Shown here piece after piece: positions 30,404-39,900 of a DNA stretch of 64,000 nucleotides. The stretch is from positions 1,260,001 to 1,324,000 of the forward strand of contig NZ_AP028654.1 in assembly GCF_033097505.1 (NCBI RefSeq), written 5' to 3'. Below the pieces are notes generated by a model that saw only the letters and a program-made list of their open reading frames with translations, ran no database searches and was not told the DNA's origin. Position 1 is the first letter of the stretch. Each line of letters starts with the position of its first letter. The translations under genes and the position numbers were made by a program. Origin of the DNA: Helicovermis profundi. GTDB taxonomy: Bacteria; Bacillota; Clostridia; Peptostreptococcales; Acidaminobacteraceae.

Positions 30404-30988
30404 TTATTTATTTTTCTTTTTTTTACTAGGTTTTTTTACAGAAAATCCAAAACCACCTATGACTTTTCCAAGTTCAAAGTATTCTCCGTGGCTATAGGCA
30501 ATAGGATTTGCTTTTTCTAAATGAAATTTTCCTTTTTCGTCGAAATATTTATCATCAACGTTAACTGCTACAACTTCAGCTAAAAACATATCGTGAGAAC
30601 CAAGCTCGATTATATCTTTTACAATGCACTCAATATTAACAGGAGATTCTTTTATAAGTGGTGCATTGATTTTACTTGCTTTTTCAGGTGTTAAATTCAT
30701 TTCACTAAATTTACTAATATCTTTTCCTGATTTCACACCACAATAATCAGTTGCGAAAGCAAGGTCCTTAGTAGTTAAGTTAATTACAAATTCCATATTT
30801 TTTTTTAATATATTATAAGAATGTCTTTCTTTACGAACAGAAATATATGTCATTGCTGGATCCGAACAAATTGTACCAGTCCAAGCAATTGTTATTATAT
30901 TAAATTCGTCTTTATTTGCTCCAATACTTACCATAACAGCAGGAACAGGATATACCATTGTTCCAGGTTTCCATGTAGTTTTACTCAT
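30404..30988 (-). CDS. Flavin reductase-like FMN-binding protein
   Basis: The 194-residue protein has the split-barrel fold of flavoredoxin/flavin reductase-like proteins: YPVPAVMVSIG, NIITIAWTGTICSDPAM, SVRKERHSYNIL and FVINLTT. These bind FMN and move electrons from NAD(P)H or iron-sulfur proteins. The C terminus is lysine-rich (KKPSKKKKNK). It is divergent from the Fe-S aldo/keto reductase gene over a 211-base region that holds AT-rich promoter-like sequence and a 16-base direct repeat. Confidence 0.9.
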   Translation of the reverse strand: MSKTTWKPGTMVYPVPAVMVSIGANKDEFNIITIAWTGTICSDPAMTYISVRKERHSYNILKKNMEFVINLTTKDLAFATDYCGVKSGKDISKFSEMNLTPEKASKINAPLIKESPVNIECIVKDIIELGSHDMFLAEVVAVNVDDKYFDEKGKFHLEKANPIAYSHGEYFELGKVIGGFGFSVKKPSKKKKNK

Positions 30989-31199
30989 ATTTACCTCGCT
31001 TCATTACAAATTTATATTTTGTAAAAACAATTAATTTTAACAATTTATTTAATGATATCATAATGAGGAGGTATAATAAATATATTTTTTGATTTAAGAT
31101 GGAGTTTTGAAATAGAAAGAACTTAAATAAAAGAGTATAATAAATATATTAAGCTTTATAAATTTGAGTTTTAGTTAATTATTTAAATGGAGGTATAAT

Positions 31200-32219
31200 T
31201 TGAGAAAAAGAATTTTAGGAAGAACTGGACTTTTGGTTTCTGAAATAGGTTTTGGAGGAATACCAATTCAAAGAATATCTAAGGAAGAAGCACTAAATGT
31301 TATAAAAAAATGCAAAAACGAAGGTATTAATTTTATTGATACTGCAAGAGGTTATACAGTAAGCGAAGAATATATTGGAGCAGCAATTCAAAATAATAGA
31401 AGAGACTGGATACTTGCAAGCAAATCTCCTGTTAGAGATTATAATGGTATGAAGAAAGAAGTTGAAATAAGTTTAATAAATCTTAAAACTGACTATATTG
31501 ATTTGTATCAATTTCATTTTGTAAAATCACTTGAAGATCTTTCAATGATAGTTTCGGAAAACGGTGCACTTAAAGCCTTAGTAGAAGCAAAAGAAGAAGG
31601 GAAAATAGGTCATATAGGAATAACTAGTCATAGTGTGGATATTTTAGAAAAAGCTCTTGAATTAGATTTGTTTGAAACAATTCAATTTCCATATAATTTA
31701 GTTGAAAATCAAGGAGAAAAAATATTTAAAATTGCAAATGAAAAAAACGTTGGTGTTATTATTATGAAGCCAATTGCAGGCGGAGCAATAGACAATGGAG
31801 AATTAAGTCTCAAATATGTTCTTAATAATAAAAATGTTACTGTTGCAATTCCAGGTATGGAAACTGAAGAACTAGTCGAAAAAAATGCGAGTGTAGGTAA
31901 TAATTCACTAAAATTAAGTGAAACTGATCTTAAAGAGTTAAATAAGATTAAAGAAAAATTAAGTGGAGAATTTTGTAGACGTTGTGGTTATTGTCTTCCG
32001 TGCGAAAAAGGAATTGATATTCCATCTCAATTTATACTTGAAGGTTATTTAACAAGATATAAATTAAAGGATTGGGCCATAAACAGATATGAATCACTTG
32101 AAATTAAATCTAGTGATTGCGTTAAATGTGGTATTTGTGAAACAAAATGCCCATATGATTTGCCTATTATTAAAATGCTTGAGAATGTAAGTAATAGTTT
32201 TAACAATGTTGACAAATGA
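31200..32219 (+). CDS. Aldo/keto reductase with C-terminal 4Fe-4S domain
   Basis: The 339-residue protein has an AKR barrel (about 1-250): GRTGLLVSEIGFGG, catalytic Asp/Tyr in FIDTARGYTVSEEYIG, Lys in ILASKSP and His in YQFHF. The C terminus carries CRRCGYCLPC and CVKCGICETKCPY, ligands for two iron-sulfur clusters. Such fusions are common in anaerobic Firmicutes; the substrate is unknown. It starts at TTG after GGAGGT. The selenoprotein gene begins 53 bases after its TGA stop. Confidence 0.93.
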   Translation: MRKRILGRTGLLVSEIGFGGIPIQRISKEEALNVIKKCKNEGINFIDTARGYTVSEEYIGAAIQNNRRDWILASKSPVRDYNGMKKEVEISLINLKTDYIDLYQFHFVKSLEDLSMIVSENGALKALVEAKEEGKIGHIGITSHSVDILEKALELDLFETIQFPYNLVENQGEKIFKIANEKNVGVIIMKPIAGGAIDNGELSLKYVLNNKNVTVAIPGMETEELVEKNASVGNNSLKLSETDLKELNKIKEKLSGEFCRRCGYCLPCEKGIDIPSQFILEGYLTRYKLKDWAINRYESLEIKSSDCVKCGICETKCPYDLPIIKMLENVSNSFNNVDK

Positions 32220-32271
32220 TTGTAAATAGTTAAAATGTAATAGTAAAATAATTTAAAAATGGAGGTAGTTT

Positions 32272-32619
32272 ATGAAAAATATTATTATGTACACTACAAG
32301 TACTTGACCGCATTGTAAAACTGCTAAGGAGTTCCTTAGAAATAATGGATATAAGTTTATCGAAAAAAATGTTCAAATAGATAAAGAAGCTCAAAAAGAA
32401 TTAATGAGTATGAATATTATGGGGGTACCAGCATTTCTTATTGGTGGCGAAAAAGTCGTTGGATTTGACTCGGTTAAAATAGAAAATCTTCTTGATTATA
32501 CAGTCGAAAAATGCCCAAAGTGTCAAACTAGAGTAAGAGTACCAAAAGGAAAAGGTAAAATTAAAATTACATGTAAAGAATGCAGTGAAGAATATATTAT
32601 AAATACAAAAAATAATTAG
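32272..32619 (+). CDS. Selenocysteine-containing glutaredoxin-like protein with zinc ribbon
   Basis: A 115-codon frame starts at ATG 32272 after a GGAGG site and reads through an in-frame TGA at 32305-32307 (codon 12). The context is YTTST-U-PHC, so TGA replaces the first Cys of the glutaredoxin CPxC motif. The rest continues the fold (GVPAFLIGGEKVVGFD), and residues about 82-107 carry CPKC...CKEC, a zinc ribbon. Selenocysteine is inferred. Without recoding only a fragment from ATG 32404 would be made. It likely reduces disulfides or supports ribonucleotide reductase or peroxide defence. Confidence 0.85.
32324..32339 (+). promoter_or_regulatory. SECIS-like hairpin downstream of the UGA codon
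   Basis: CTAAGG-AGTT-CCTTAG forms a perfect 6-bp stem with a 4-base loop, beginning 17 bases after the TGA. Bacterial SECIS elements lie just inside the coding frame at this distance and bind SelB. The apical sequence GGAGUUCC is plausible, but bacterial SECIS are variable and this match is by eye. Confidence 0.6.
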
Positions 32620-32666
32620 AAAAATTCATAATTTATTATAATATAATTAAATATTTTGTAGACTTT

Positions 32667-32721
32667 AATAGATCATACTGTTATCATAACTTTAGATGCT
32701 TTATGGTCTATTTATTATTTT
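32667..32721 (+). terminator. Weak terminator after the selenoprotein gene
   Basis: AATAGATCAT and ATGGTCTATT can pair with one G-U; a T-rich stretch follows. Confidence 0.45.
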
Positions 32722-32737
32722 ACATTGAGAGGTAGAT

Positions 32738-33631
32738 ATGAATATTTCTAGAAAAAAATCTATAGTATTTTTAGTTCTTGCTGCAGTTCTTTGGAGCACG
32801 GGTGGAATACTTATAAAATTAGTTGATTGGAATCCTATAGCAATTGCAGGAACAAGAAGTGGTGTATCTGCAATTCTTATGTATTTTTATATAATTAAAA
32901 AAAATAAAGATAGTAAACTACTTTCACCAAAAATAAAATTAACTAAAATTAAATTTTTAGGTGGGTGTGTATATGCAGCTACTGTTATTCTATTTGTTTT
33001 AGGGAATAAATTAACTACTTCTGCCAATGTAATTCTTCTTCAATATACTGCTCCAATATGGGTAGCATTATTTTCTGGTTACTTCTTAAAAGAAAAAGTG
33101 AAAAAAGGAGATTGGATCTCTATATTTTTTGTAATGTCAGGTATGGTTTTATTCTTCGTTGGAGATATAAATACAGGTCAAATGATAGGAAATTTTGTGT
33201 CAGTGTTAAGTGGCTTTGCACTTGCTGGAGTAGTTATTTTATTAAAGCTTCAAAAGGAAGGTTCAGCAGTAGAAATGACATTTGTTGGTAATATAATAAC
33301 TTTAATTGTATCAATTCCTTTTATATTGTGGTCGATGCCGAGTACTATAAGTATAATTGGAATAATTTTACTAGGTATATTTCAATTGGGCTTATCATAT
33401 ATATTGTATTCAGAAGCAATTTTTAACGTTACAGCTGTTGAAGCTATTTTAATACCTGTAATTGAGCCTTTATTAAATCCTATTTGGGTATTTTTATTTA
33501 ATGGTGAAAAACCAAGTCTTATGGCAATTATTGGTGGTATGATTGTAGTATCTTCAGTGGTAATTAGAAATATTATAGCTAATAAAAAGAATAAATCGTG
33601 TGATTTTAAATACAAAGAATCAACCTCGTAA
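32738..33631 (+). CDS. EamA-family transporter (DMT superfamily)
   Basis: The 297-residue inner membrane protein has about ten hydrophobic helices in two EamA repeats, beginning FLVLAAVLWSTGGILIKL and ending with the typical IEPLLNPIWVFLFNGEKPS motif. Family members export amino acids or other small metabolites. The substrate is unknown. It begins after a GAGAGG site and is followed by the Nudix gene 41 bases later, possibly as one transcript. Confidence 0.92.
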   Translation: MNISRKKSIVFLVLAAVLWSTGGILIKLVDWNPIAIAGTRSGVSAILMYFYIIKKNKDSKLLSPKIKLTKIKFLGGCVYAATVILFVLGNKLTTSANVILLQYTAPIWVALFSGYFLKEKVKKGDWISIFFVMSGMVLFFVGDINTGQMIGNFVSVLSGFALAGVVILLKLQKEGSAVEMTFVGNIITLIVSIPFILWSMPSTISIIGIILLGIFQLGLSYILYSEAIFNVTAVEAILIPVIEPLLNPIWVFLFNGEKPSLMAIIGGMIVVSSVVIRNIIANKKNKSCDFKYKESTS

Positions 33632-33672
33632 TTATTTTAAAGTTACAAAAAATAGTGTTAGAAGGAGTAAAA

Positions 33673-34236
33673 ATGTATATAAAGCAAATTGAAAAATATA
33701 ATCCTATAAATGAACAAGAAGAAAACGATAAAAAAATAATACTTAAGTATATTGATAAATTTCCTAATGATATATTATTAAGGCAAAATGAAGCGATGCA
33801 TATTACAAGCTCTAGTATGATTTTCAACAAAGAAAAAACAAAAGTTTTAATGATTCATCATAATATCTACAGAACATGGTCGTGGACAGGTGGACACGTA
33901 GATGGTGATTGTGACCTTCTATATGTAGCTTTAAAGGAGGCAAAAGAAGAAACTGGCTTGGAAAATATAAAAATACTTAATAGTGAAATTTCTTCTATAG
34001 ATATATTACCAGTTTGGGGACACTACAAAAAAAGCAAATATGTTAGTGCTCATCTTCATTTGAATACTTCATATATTTTCGAAGCGGATGATAAAGAGTT
34101 ATTAAAAGTAAATATTGAAGAAACAAGTGGAGTCAAATGGATTGATATAAATAAAATTAGTGAATTTTCAAATGAACCTGAACTTATTGTTGTTTATAAT
34201 AAACTGATTAGTAAAGCTTTATTAAGTAATAAATAA
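33673..34236 (+). CDS. Nudix hydrolase
   Basis: The 187-residue protein carries a Nudix box in WTGGHVDGDCDLLYVALK followed by EAKEETGL. The catalytic E-rich half (KEAKEETGL) is intact; the first Glu of the consensus reads Cys. It should hydrolyse a nucleoside diphosphate linked to another group, with unknown substrate. ATG 33673 follows GAAGGAG; the upstream TTG in frame is less likely. Confidence 0.9.
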   Translation: MYIKQIEKYNPINEQEENDKKIILKYIDKFPNDILLRQNEAMHITSSSMIFNKEKTKVLMIHHNIYRTWSWTGGHVDGDCDLLYVALKEAKEETGLENIKILNSEISSIDILPVWGHYKKSKYVSAHLHLNTSYIFEADDKELLKVNIEETSGVKWIDINKISEFSNEPELIVVYNKLISKALLSNK

Positions 34237-34345
34237 TAGAATTTTGTTTAAAAGGGTTTATTTAATGGTAAACATGTAATGTGATACATATTAATAATTT
34301 TGGTAATATATAAATTGTTTCTTTAAAATTAAGTCGGAGGTAGAT

Positions 34346-34702
34346 ATGAATATTTTACATTTAGAATATAGTGGAATGTATAGAATGATAATAAAAGACA
34401 TGATTATAAAAAGTGGAAATGTATCCTTCGATTCAAAAAAAGGTAGTGAGTTATTTAAAATATTAGCACTTAATGATATTGATTTGATTATTACCGGTAC
34501 GGAACTCTCAGATATGACGGGTGAAGATATTGTACATGAAGTAAAAAATTCAAAATTTTCAAATATACCTATAATTGTTATTTCAGCAAATGAATACGAT
34601 GAAACAATAGAAAGATTTCCAAATTTACATGTAGATGATTATCTTCAAAAACAAACATTAGATTTTGATAGATTTTGTGAATGTATTGAGAGATATGAGT
34701 AA
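34346..34702 (+). CDS. Degenerate response-regulator receiver domain
   Basis: The 118-residue protein has the length and pattern of a stand-alone CheY-like receiver: ILHLEYSGMYRM at the start, DLIITGTELSDMTGEDIV in the middle, IPIIVISANEYDET and DDYLQKQ near the end. The phosphoacceptor position, usually Asp in LLD, reads Gly in IITG, and the N-terminal acidic pair is reduced. Phosphorylation on the normal site is therefore unlikely. It may be a pseudo-receiver binding another protein. A very strong hairpin repeat follows directly. Confidence 0.75.
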   Translation: MNILHLEYSGMYRMIIKDMIIKSGNVSFDSKKGSELFKILALNDIDLIITGTELSDMTGEDIVHEVKNSKFSNIPIIVISANEYDETIERFPNLHVDDYLQKQTLDFDRFCECIERYE

Positions 34703-34706
34703 AAGA

Positions 34707-34778
34707 AAAAAATAGTTGTAAAATATAGCTTCACCGCCAAATGCAGGCGGGAGGCGCTATATTTTACAACTATTTTTT
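34707..34778. repeat. Hairpin repeat element, copy 1 (bidirectional terminator form)
   Basis: Arms 34707-34729 and 34756-34778 are perfectly complementary over 23 bp, with a central TTCACCGCC...GGCGGGAGGC core. The GC-rich core is the same as in three copies at 36471-36704. T runs at one side and A runs at the other make it terminator-like on both strands. Confidence 0.85.
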
Positions 34779-34912
34779 ACCGCACAAAACAAGAATTAAT
34801 GTAGTTTTTCTTTATCTTATAATTTTTCATTATACTTATTGTTGAAACATAACTGTCACATAGAGATGTTAATATTACTTTATTAAATAATATTAATGGG
34901 AGGAAGATATGT

Positions 34913-35722
34913 ATGCAATTTATTAAAAAACATATAAGAGGAATTATTCAATTATTTATTTTTACACTTGTTTTATTAATTTCAATAAATCATAATTTAC
35001 TAGAAAGTGGCGGTGGTATTTCATGGTTTTCTTCAGCTTCGCTTCATGCTGTTTGTCCATTTGGTGGTGTAGTGACCATTTATCAGCTACTTACAGTAGG
35101 TACTTTTGTTAAACAAATTCATGCCGCAACTCTTGTTTTACTTGTTATTGTATTACTACTCGCAGTATTTTTAGGACCTGTTTTTTGCGGTTGGTTATGT
35201 CCTCTTGGAAGTATTCAGGAGTGGATAGGTAAAATAGGAAAGAAAATATTTGGCAAAAAATATAATACTTTTGTAAATTCAAAACTTGATAGAGTATTAA
35301 GATATTTTAGATATTTTGTACTTGTATGGGTTATTATTATTACAGCTAGAAGTGGAGAAATATTGTTTCAACATGTAGATCCTTATTATGCACTTTTTAA
35401 TTTTTATACAGGTGAGGTTGCAATTCAAGGTTTAGTAATACTTTCGCTTACTCTTATATCATCACTTTTTGTAGAGAGATCATGGTGTAAATATGCATGT
35501 CCTTATGGTGCTCTTCTAGGTTTAACAAATAAATTTAGTATATTTAAAATAAAAAGGAATAAAAATACTTGTGTTACTTGTAAAAAATGCGATAAAGATT
35601 GTCCTATGAACATTGAAGTTTCAAGTAAATCAATTGTTACAGATTTACAGTGTATAAGATGTATGAAATGTACTTCAGATAATTCTTGTCCTATTCCTGA
35701 AACAGTTGATATAAAATTTTAA
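34913..35722 (+). CDS. NapH/CcoG-like membrane ferredoxin
   Basis: The 269-residue protein has about four or five membrane helices and many cysteine motifs. It contains CPFGGVVTIYQ, FCGWLCPLGSIQEW and KYACPYGALLG on the membrane part, then CVTCKKCDKDCP and CIRCMKC...CPIPE for 4Fe-4S clusters at the C terminus. Family members pass electrons across or along the membrane to reductases. The specific partner is not visible; the next gene, 10 bases downstream, is the likely companion. Ribosome site GGAGGAAG. Confidence 0.9.
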   Translation: MQFIKKHIRGIIQLFIFTLVLLISINHNLLESGGGISWFSSASLHAVCPFGGVVTIYQLLTVGTFVKQIHAATLVLLVIVLLLAVFLGPVFCGWLCPLGSIQEWIGKIGKKIFGKKYNTFVNSKLDRVLRYFRYFVLVWVIIITARSGEILFQHVDPYYALFNFYTGEVAIQGLVILSLTLISSLFVERSWCKYACPYGALLGLTNKFSIFKIKRNKNTCVTCKKCDKDCPMNIEVSSKSIVTDLQCIRCMKCTSDNSCPIPETVDIKF

Positions 35723-35732
35723 GGAGGCAAAT

Positions 35733-36467
35733 ATGAAATTAAAACCAATAACAGTTGGATTAATAATAATATCAGTACTTTTCGTGGGTATATTTATTAG
35801 CAAATCTATGAATTTATGGCAAACTGAATCATCAAAAGTACCCGTATCTATAAAATCTGGTGAATTTGCTGGTATGAGCGATCCAAACGATATTAGAGGA
35901 TCATATTCATTAGAAGATATTGAAAATGCATTTAATGTGCCAGCAGAAGATATAGCTAAAGCTTTTCAAATTGGTGAAGACATTAATACTAAAACTTTTT
36001 TAGTTAAGAACTTAGAAGAAATGTACACGGACCCAAATTATGAAATTGGAACAGGTTCTGTAAGGGTATTCGTTGGATTTTATTTGGGTTTACCAGTAGA
36101 CTTAAGTGAAAATAATTATCTATTAAATAATGCAAAATCTATATTGATTAATTCAGGAAAAATCACGGAAGAACAAACTAAGTATTTAGACTCACATCTT
36201 ATATCTAAGAGCGAACTTAATTTAGATTCGACTACAAATAATAGTAGTGTAGTATCTTCAGAGGAATCTTCGATAGAGGAAAATAAACTTAAAGGTGATA
36301 GTGTTTTTAATGATCTTTATGATTATGGAATGACAAAAGAAGAAATTGAATCAGTATTTGGCGAAGTACCTAATAATTTAATGAGTATTAGAACATATTG
36401 TCAAGATAAAGAAATATCTTTTTCAGAAATAAAAGTAAAATTGCAAAATATAATAGATGCAAAATAA
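35733..36467 (+). CDS. Membrane-anchored companion of the NapH-like ferredoxin
   Basis: The 244-residue protein has one N-terminal membrane helix (about 7-24) and an extracytoplasmic part with a repeated helical unit: SYSLEDIENAFNVPAEDIAK near residue 55 and YGMTKEEIESVFGEVPN near 205. A stretch with SVRVFVGFYLGLPV lies between. Similar units accompany NapH-like membrane ferredoxins in thermophilic and anaerobic bacteria, but no function is assigned. It overlaps no gene and is followed by the hairpin array. Confidence 0.7.
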   Translation: MKLKPITVGLIIISVLFVGIFISKSMNLWQTESSKVPVSIKSGEFAGMSDPNDIRGSYSLEDIENAFNVPAEDIAKAFQIGEDINTKTFLVKNLEEMYTDPNYEIGTGSVRVFVGFYLGLPVDLSENNYLLNNAKSILINSGKITEEQTKYLDSHLISKSELNLDSTTNNSSVVSSEESSIEENKLKGDSVFNDLYDYGMTKEEIESVFGEVPNNLMSIRTYCQDKEISFSEIKVKLQNIIDAK

Positions 36468-36470
36468 ATG

Positions 36471-36704
36471 AAAAAAAGTTATAAAACTTCGCTTCACACC
36501 AAAATCAGGTGTAAGGCGCTACGTTTTATAACTTTTTTTCTACCTATAAATAGAAAAGGCTATGCAACTTCGCTTCACCGCCAAAATCAGGCGTGAGGCG
36601 CTGCGTTTTATAACTGTTTTTTTGCCTTTTAGGTGCAAAAGGCGATGTAACTTCGCTTCACACCAAAATTAGGCGTGAGGCGCTATATTTTTAACTTTTT
36701 TACT
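36471..36704 (+). repeat. Array of three hairpin repeat elements
   Basis: Three copies of a roughly 70-base element lie in tandem at about 36471-36539, 36554-36622 and 36638-36704. All share the core CTTCGCTTCAC...CCAAAAT, an AGGYGT motif and the right arm GAGGCGCT or similar. In the first the outer arms pair perfectly (17 bp); in the second and third the left arms have diverged while right arms and T runs remain. The family also includes 34707-34778. The function is probably termination. Confidence 0.85.
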
Positions 36705-36924
36705 TTAGCAATAATAATAGTGATATAAATTTGTAATTTAGTATTATTCCTATTAAGATTATTCAATGTCAAAAATGAAATAAAATATTAAGTTTTATTC
36801 AATTATATTGTATACAATCTCTAATTGTGTTATTATTCGAATAATATATCGTAAAAAATGAAAGCAACATATATAAAACTTTCATTTAATAGAATATTTT
36901 GTAGAAGAGATTAGGGGGATTATT
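36705..36924 (+). promoter_or_regulatory. gltB upstream region with two palindromes
   Basis: This AT-rich leader has a perfect palindrome ATTGTATACAAT (36807-36818), which resembles GntR-family operators, and another TATTATTCGAATAATA (36831-36846). Both lie 80-120 bases before the glutamate synthase gene and could be regulator sites. No riboswitch is recognised. Confidence 0.45.
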
Positions 36925-39900
36925 ATGAATTTAAGGAGTGTGCTTTCAAAAGAGGGTCTTTATAATGAAGATAATGAAAGGGATAATTGTGGTGTAGGTT
37001 TTATTTGTAATATTAATGGTGATAAAAAAAATAAAATTGTAAGTGATGGACTTATGATTCTAAAAAATTTAAGGCATAGGGGTGCAGTTGGTTCGGATGA
37101 TACAACTGGAGATGGTGCAGGTGTAATGATTCAAATTCCATACGAGTATTTCAATTCACAGATTAACAAATTGTCTGGAAAGAAAAACTACGGAGTTGGT
37201 ATGATTTTTTTCCCTAATGATCCTTTTGCGAGAGTTTTGTATGAAGGTATTATAGAAAAGCATATTAAAGATTGTAATTTAAGTATTTTATGTTGGAGAG
37301 ATGTGCCAACTAATGATTATGCACTTGGTGAACTTGCAAAGGCGACAAAACCATTTATAAGACAAATTTTTATTGATAGGGGCGTTCTTGAAGAAAAATT
37401 ATTTGATAGAAAATTATATCTTATTAGAAAAAGAATTCAAAATGATATTTACAGATTTAATGATACATTTAGTAAAAAATTTTATATTTGTTCATTGTCC
37501 TCAAAGACGATTGTGTATAAAGGTCAAATTTTAGGACATTTAATTAGTGAATATTATCAGGATTTAGCTGATGATAGAGTAGTTAGTTCGTTTTGTATAG
37601 TTCATGAAAGATATTCAACCAATACTTTTCCATCTTGGAAATTATCTCAGCCGTTTAGATTTATATCTCATAACGGAGAATTTAATACTATAAAATCAAA
37701 TAAAAATTGGATGAAAGCAAGAGAAGGAATTTTAAAGTCTGATATTTTTGGAAAAAATTTTGATTCTCTTAAACCGTTTATTGAAGAAAATGTTAGTGAT
37801 TCGGGTGCTTTTGATAATACTTTTGAACTTCTTATTAATAATAATCATAGTATGGAATATGCATTATCGCTAATGTTGCCAAATGCTTATGAAAAAGATG
37901 ATAGTATTTCTGAAAGTGCGAAATTATATCATGAGTATAATTCTAGGATAATGGAGCCGTGGGATGGACCAAGTACAATTGTATTTTCTGATGGAAATAA
38001 AATTGGCGCTGCGGTTGATAGAAATGGACTTAGACCTGCAAGGTATATTGTAACTAAAGAAGACGAAGTGATTTTTTCTTCTGAAGTTGGAGTATTAAAT
38101 ACAAATCAAGATAATATTGTTCGTAAAGATATAGTAAGTGCAGGTGAGATATTTTTAATTGATATTAATAATAAAAGAATTATTTTTGATAAAGATATAA
38201 AAGATAAACTTTATAAATCGTATGATTTTAAAAAATGGGTTGAAGATAATAGGTATATATTAAGCGAAGAAGCTTCTAAATCTAACTATAAATATAATAT
38301 TGAAACAAGTAGAACTAAATTGAGACAGAGATTATTTAATTATACAAAAGAAGAAATTTTAAATAGTATAAATTATATGTCAGAAACTTCTAGTGAAATA
38401 ATAGGTTCTATGGGGCTTGATATTCCTCTAAGTGTGCTTTCAAATAAAAATCAGGTGTTTTTTAATTACTTTAAACAGAAATTTGCACAAGTAACGAATC
38501 CGCCACTAGACTCAATTAGAGAGAAAAACGTTATGTGTTTAGATCAGTATATTGGTAAGCATGGAGAGAAAATCGATAAAATTGAAATAACTTCAAATAT
38601 AAAATACTTTAAAGCAAGTGGAATTGTTATAAGAAATAGAGAAATAGATTATTTGAAAAAACTAAATAATCCAGATTTAAAAGTTGCAGTAATACCGATA
38701 ATTTTCCAAATTGATAGTGTAAATGGTATAAGAGAAGGTCTTGATACACTAAAAAAAAGGATTGCAGATTTAGTATTTTCTGATGTGAATATTGTGATAT
38801 TATCTGATTTAAAAGTTGATAAATATAATGCTCCCATTCCAAGTTTGCTTGCCCTTATTACAGTTCATAAATATTTATTAAAAATAAAACAGAGAACGAA
38901 AATTGATATTATTATTGAGAGTGGTGAAGTAAGAGATGTTATGCATTTTGCTCTTTTATCAGGATATGGGGCAAAATTAGTAAATCCATATTTGGCATTT
39001 GATACTATTAGAGATTCTTCGAATAGCTTCAAAGAATTTGAAGAAAAAAAAGAAAATTATATTGAGGGTATTAATAATGGCTTATTAAAAATAATGTCTA
39101 AAATTGGTATCTCAACTCTTCAAAGTTACTGTGGATCAGAAATGTTTGAAATAATAGGACTTGATAAAGAGTTGAAAGATATGTATTTTACTAAGACGAA
39201 TTCATCTATAGAAAGTGTAAGTATAGAGCTTATAGAAAAAGGGGTACTTAAAAATCATAGAAAGGCATTTGTTGAAAATAAAGAATTGAGTGATGGGGGA
39301 ATATTTGAGTACAAAAAATATGGAGAATCACATTTAATTAATTCAAAACTTTCCGTGGCTCTAAAAAATGCTATTATTAATAATTCATATAGTGATTATT
39401 TGAAAGTATCAAATAAAATAAATAATCATAAAGAAGCAAAAAAAATAAGAGATATATTAGATTTTAAGGTAGAAAATGAGCAGGAATTTAGTCCTAAGAA
39501 GCGTGATAAAATTGTTTCTAACGTTGAATCTATTGAATCAATAATTAAAAGATTTGTAGCTTCTGCAATTTCATATGGTTCTATAAGTAAAAAAGCCCAT
39601 GCAGATATTGCAAAAGCAATGAATTTAATGGGAGCAAGAAGTAACTGCGGTGAAGGAGGAGAAAGTAGTTTTAGAATAAAATCAAAGGACCTTAGAGAAA
39701 GTACAAATAGTAAAATCAAACAGATTGCTTCAGGAAGATTTGGTGTGGATATTGATTATTTGTCAAGTGCTAGTGAACTTCAAATAAAAATTGCACAAGG
39801 AGCAAAACCTGGTGAAGGAGGGCATCTACCAAAACATAAAGTAACAAAAGATATAGCTAAAGTAAGAAATTCATTAGAAAATACTGATCTTATTTCACCG

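Noticed and set aside
31071-31150. Direct repeat GTATAATAAATATATT at 31071-31086 and 31135-31150 upstream of the aldo/keto reductase gene.
   Set aside because: Short and extremely AT-rich in an AT-rich genome; it may be duplicated promoter sequence but no convincing -35 boxes fit both copies.
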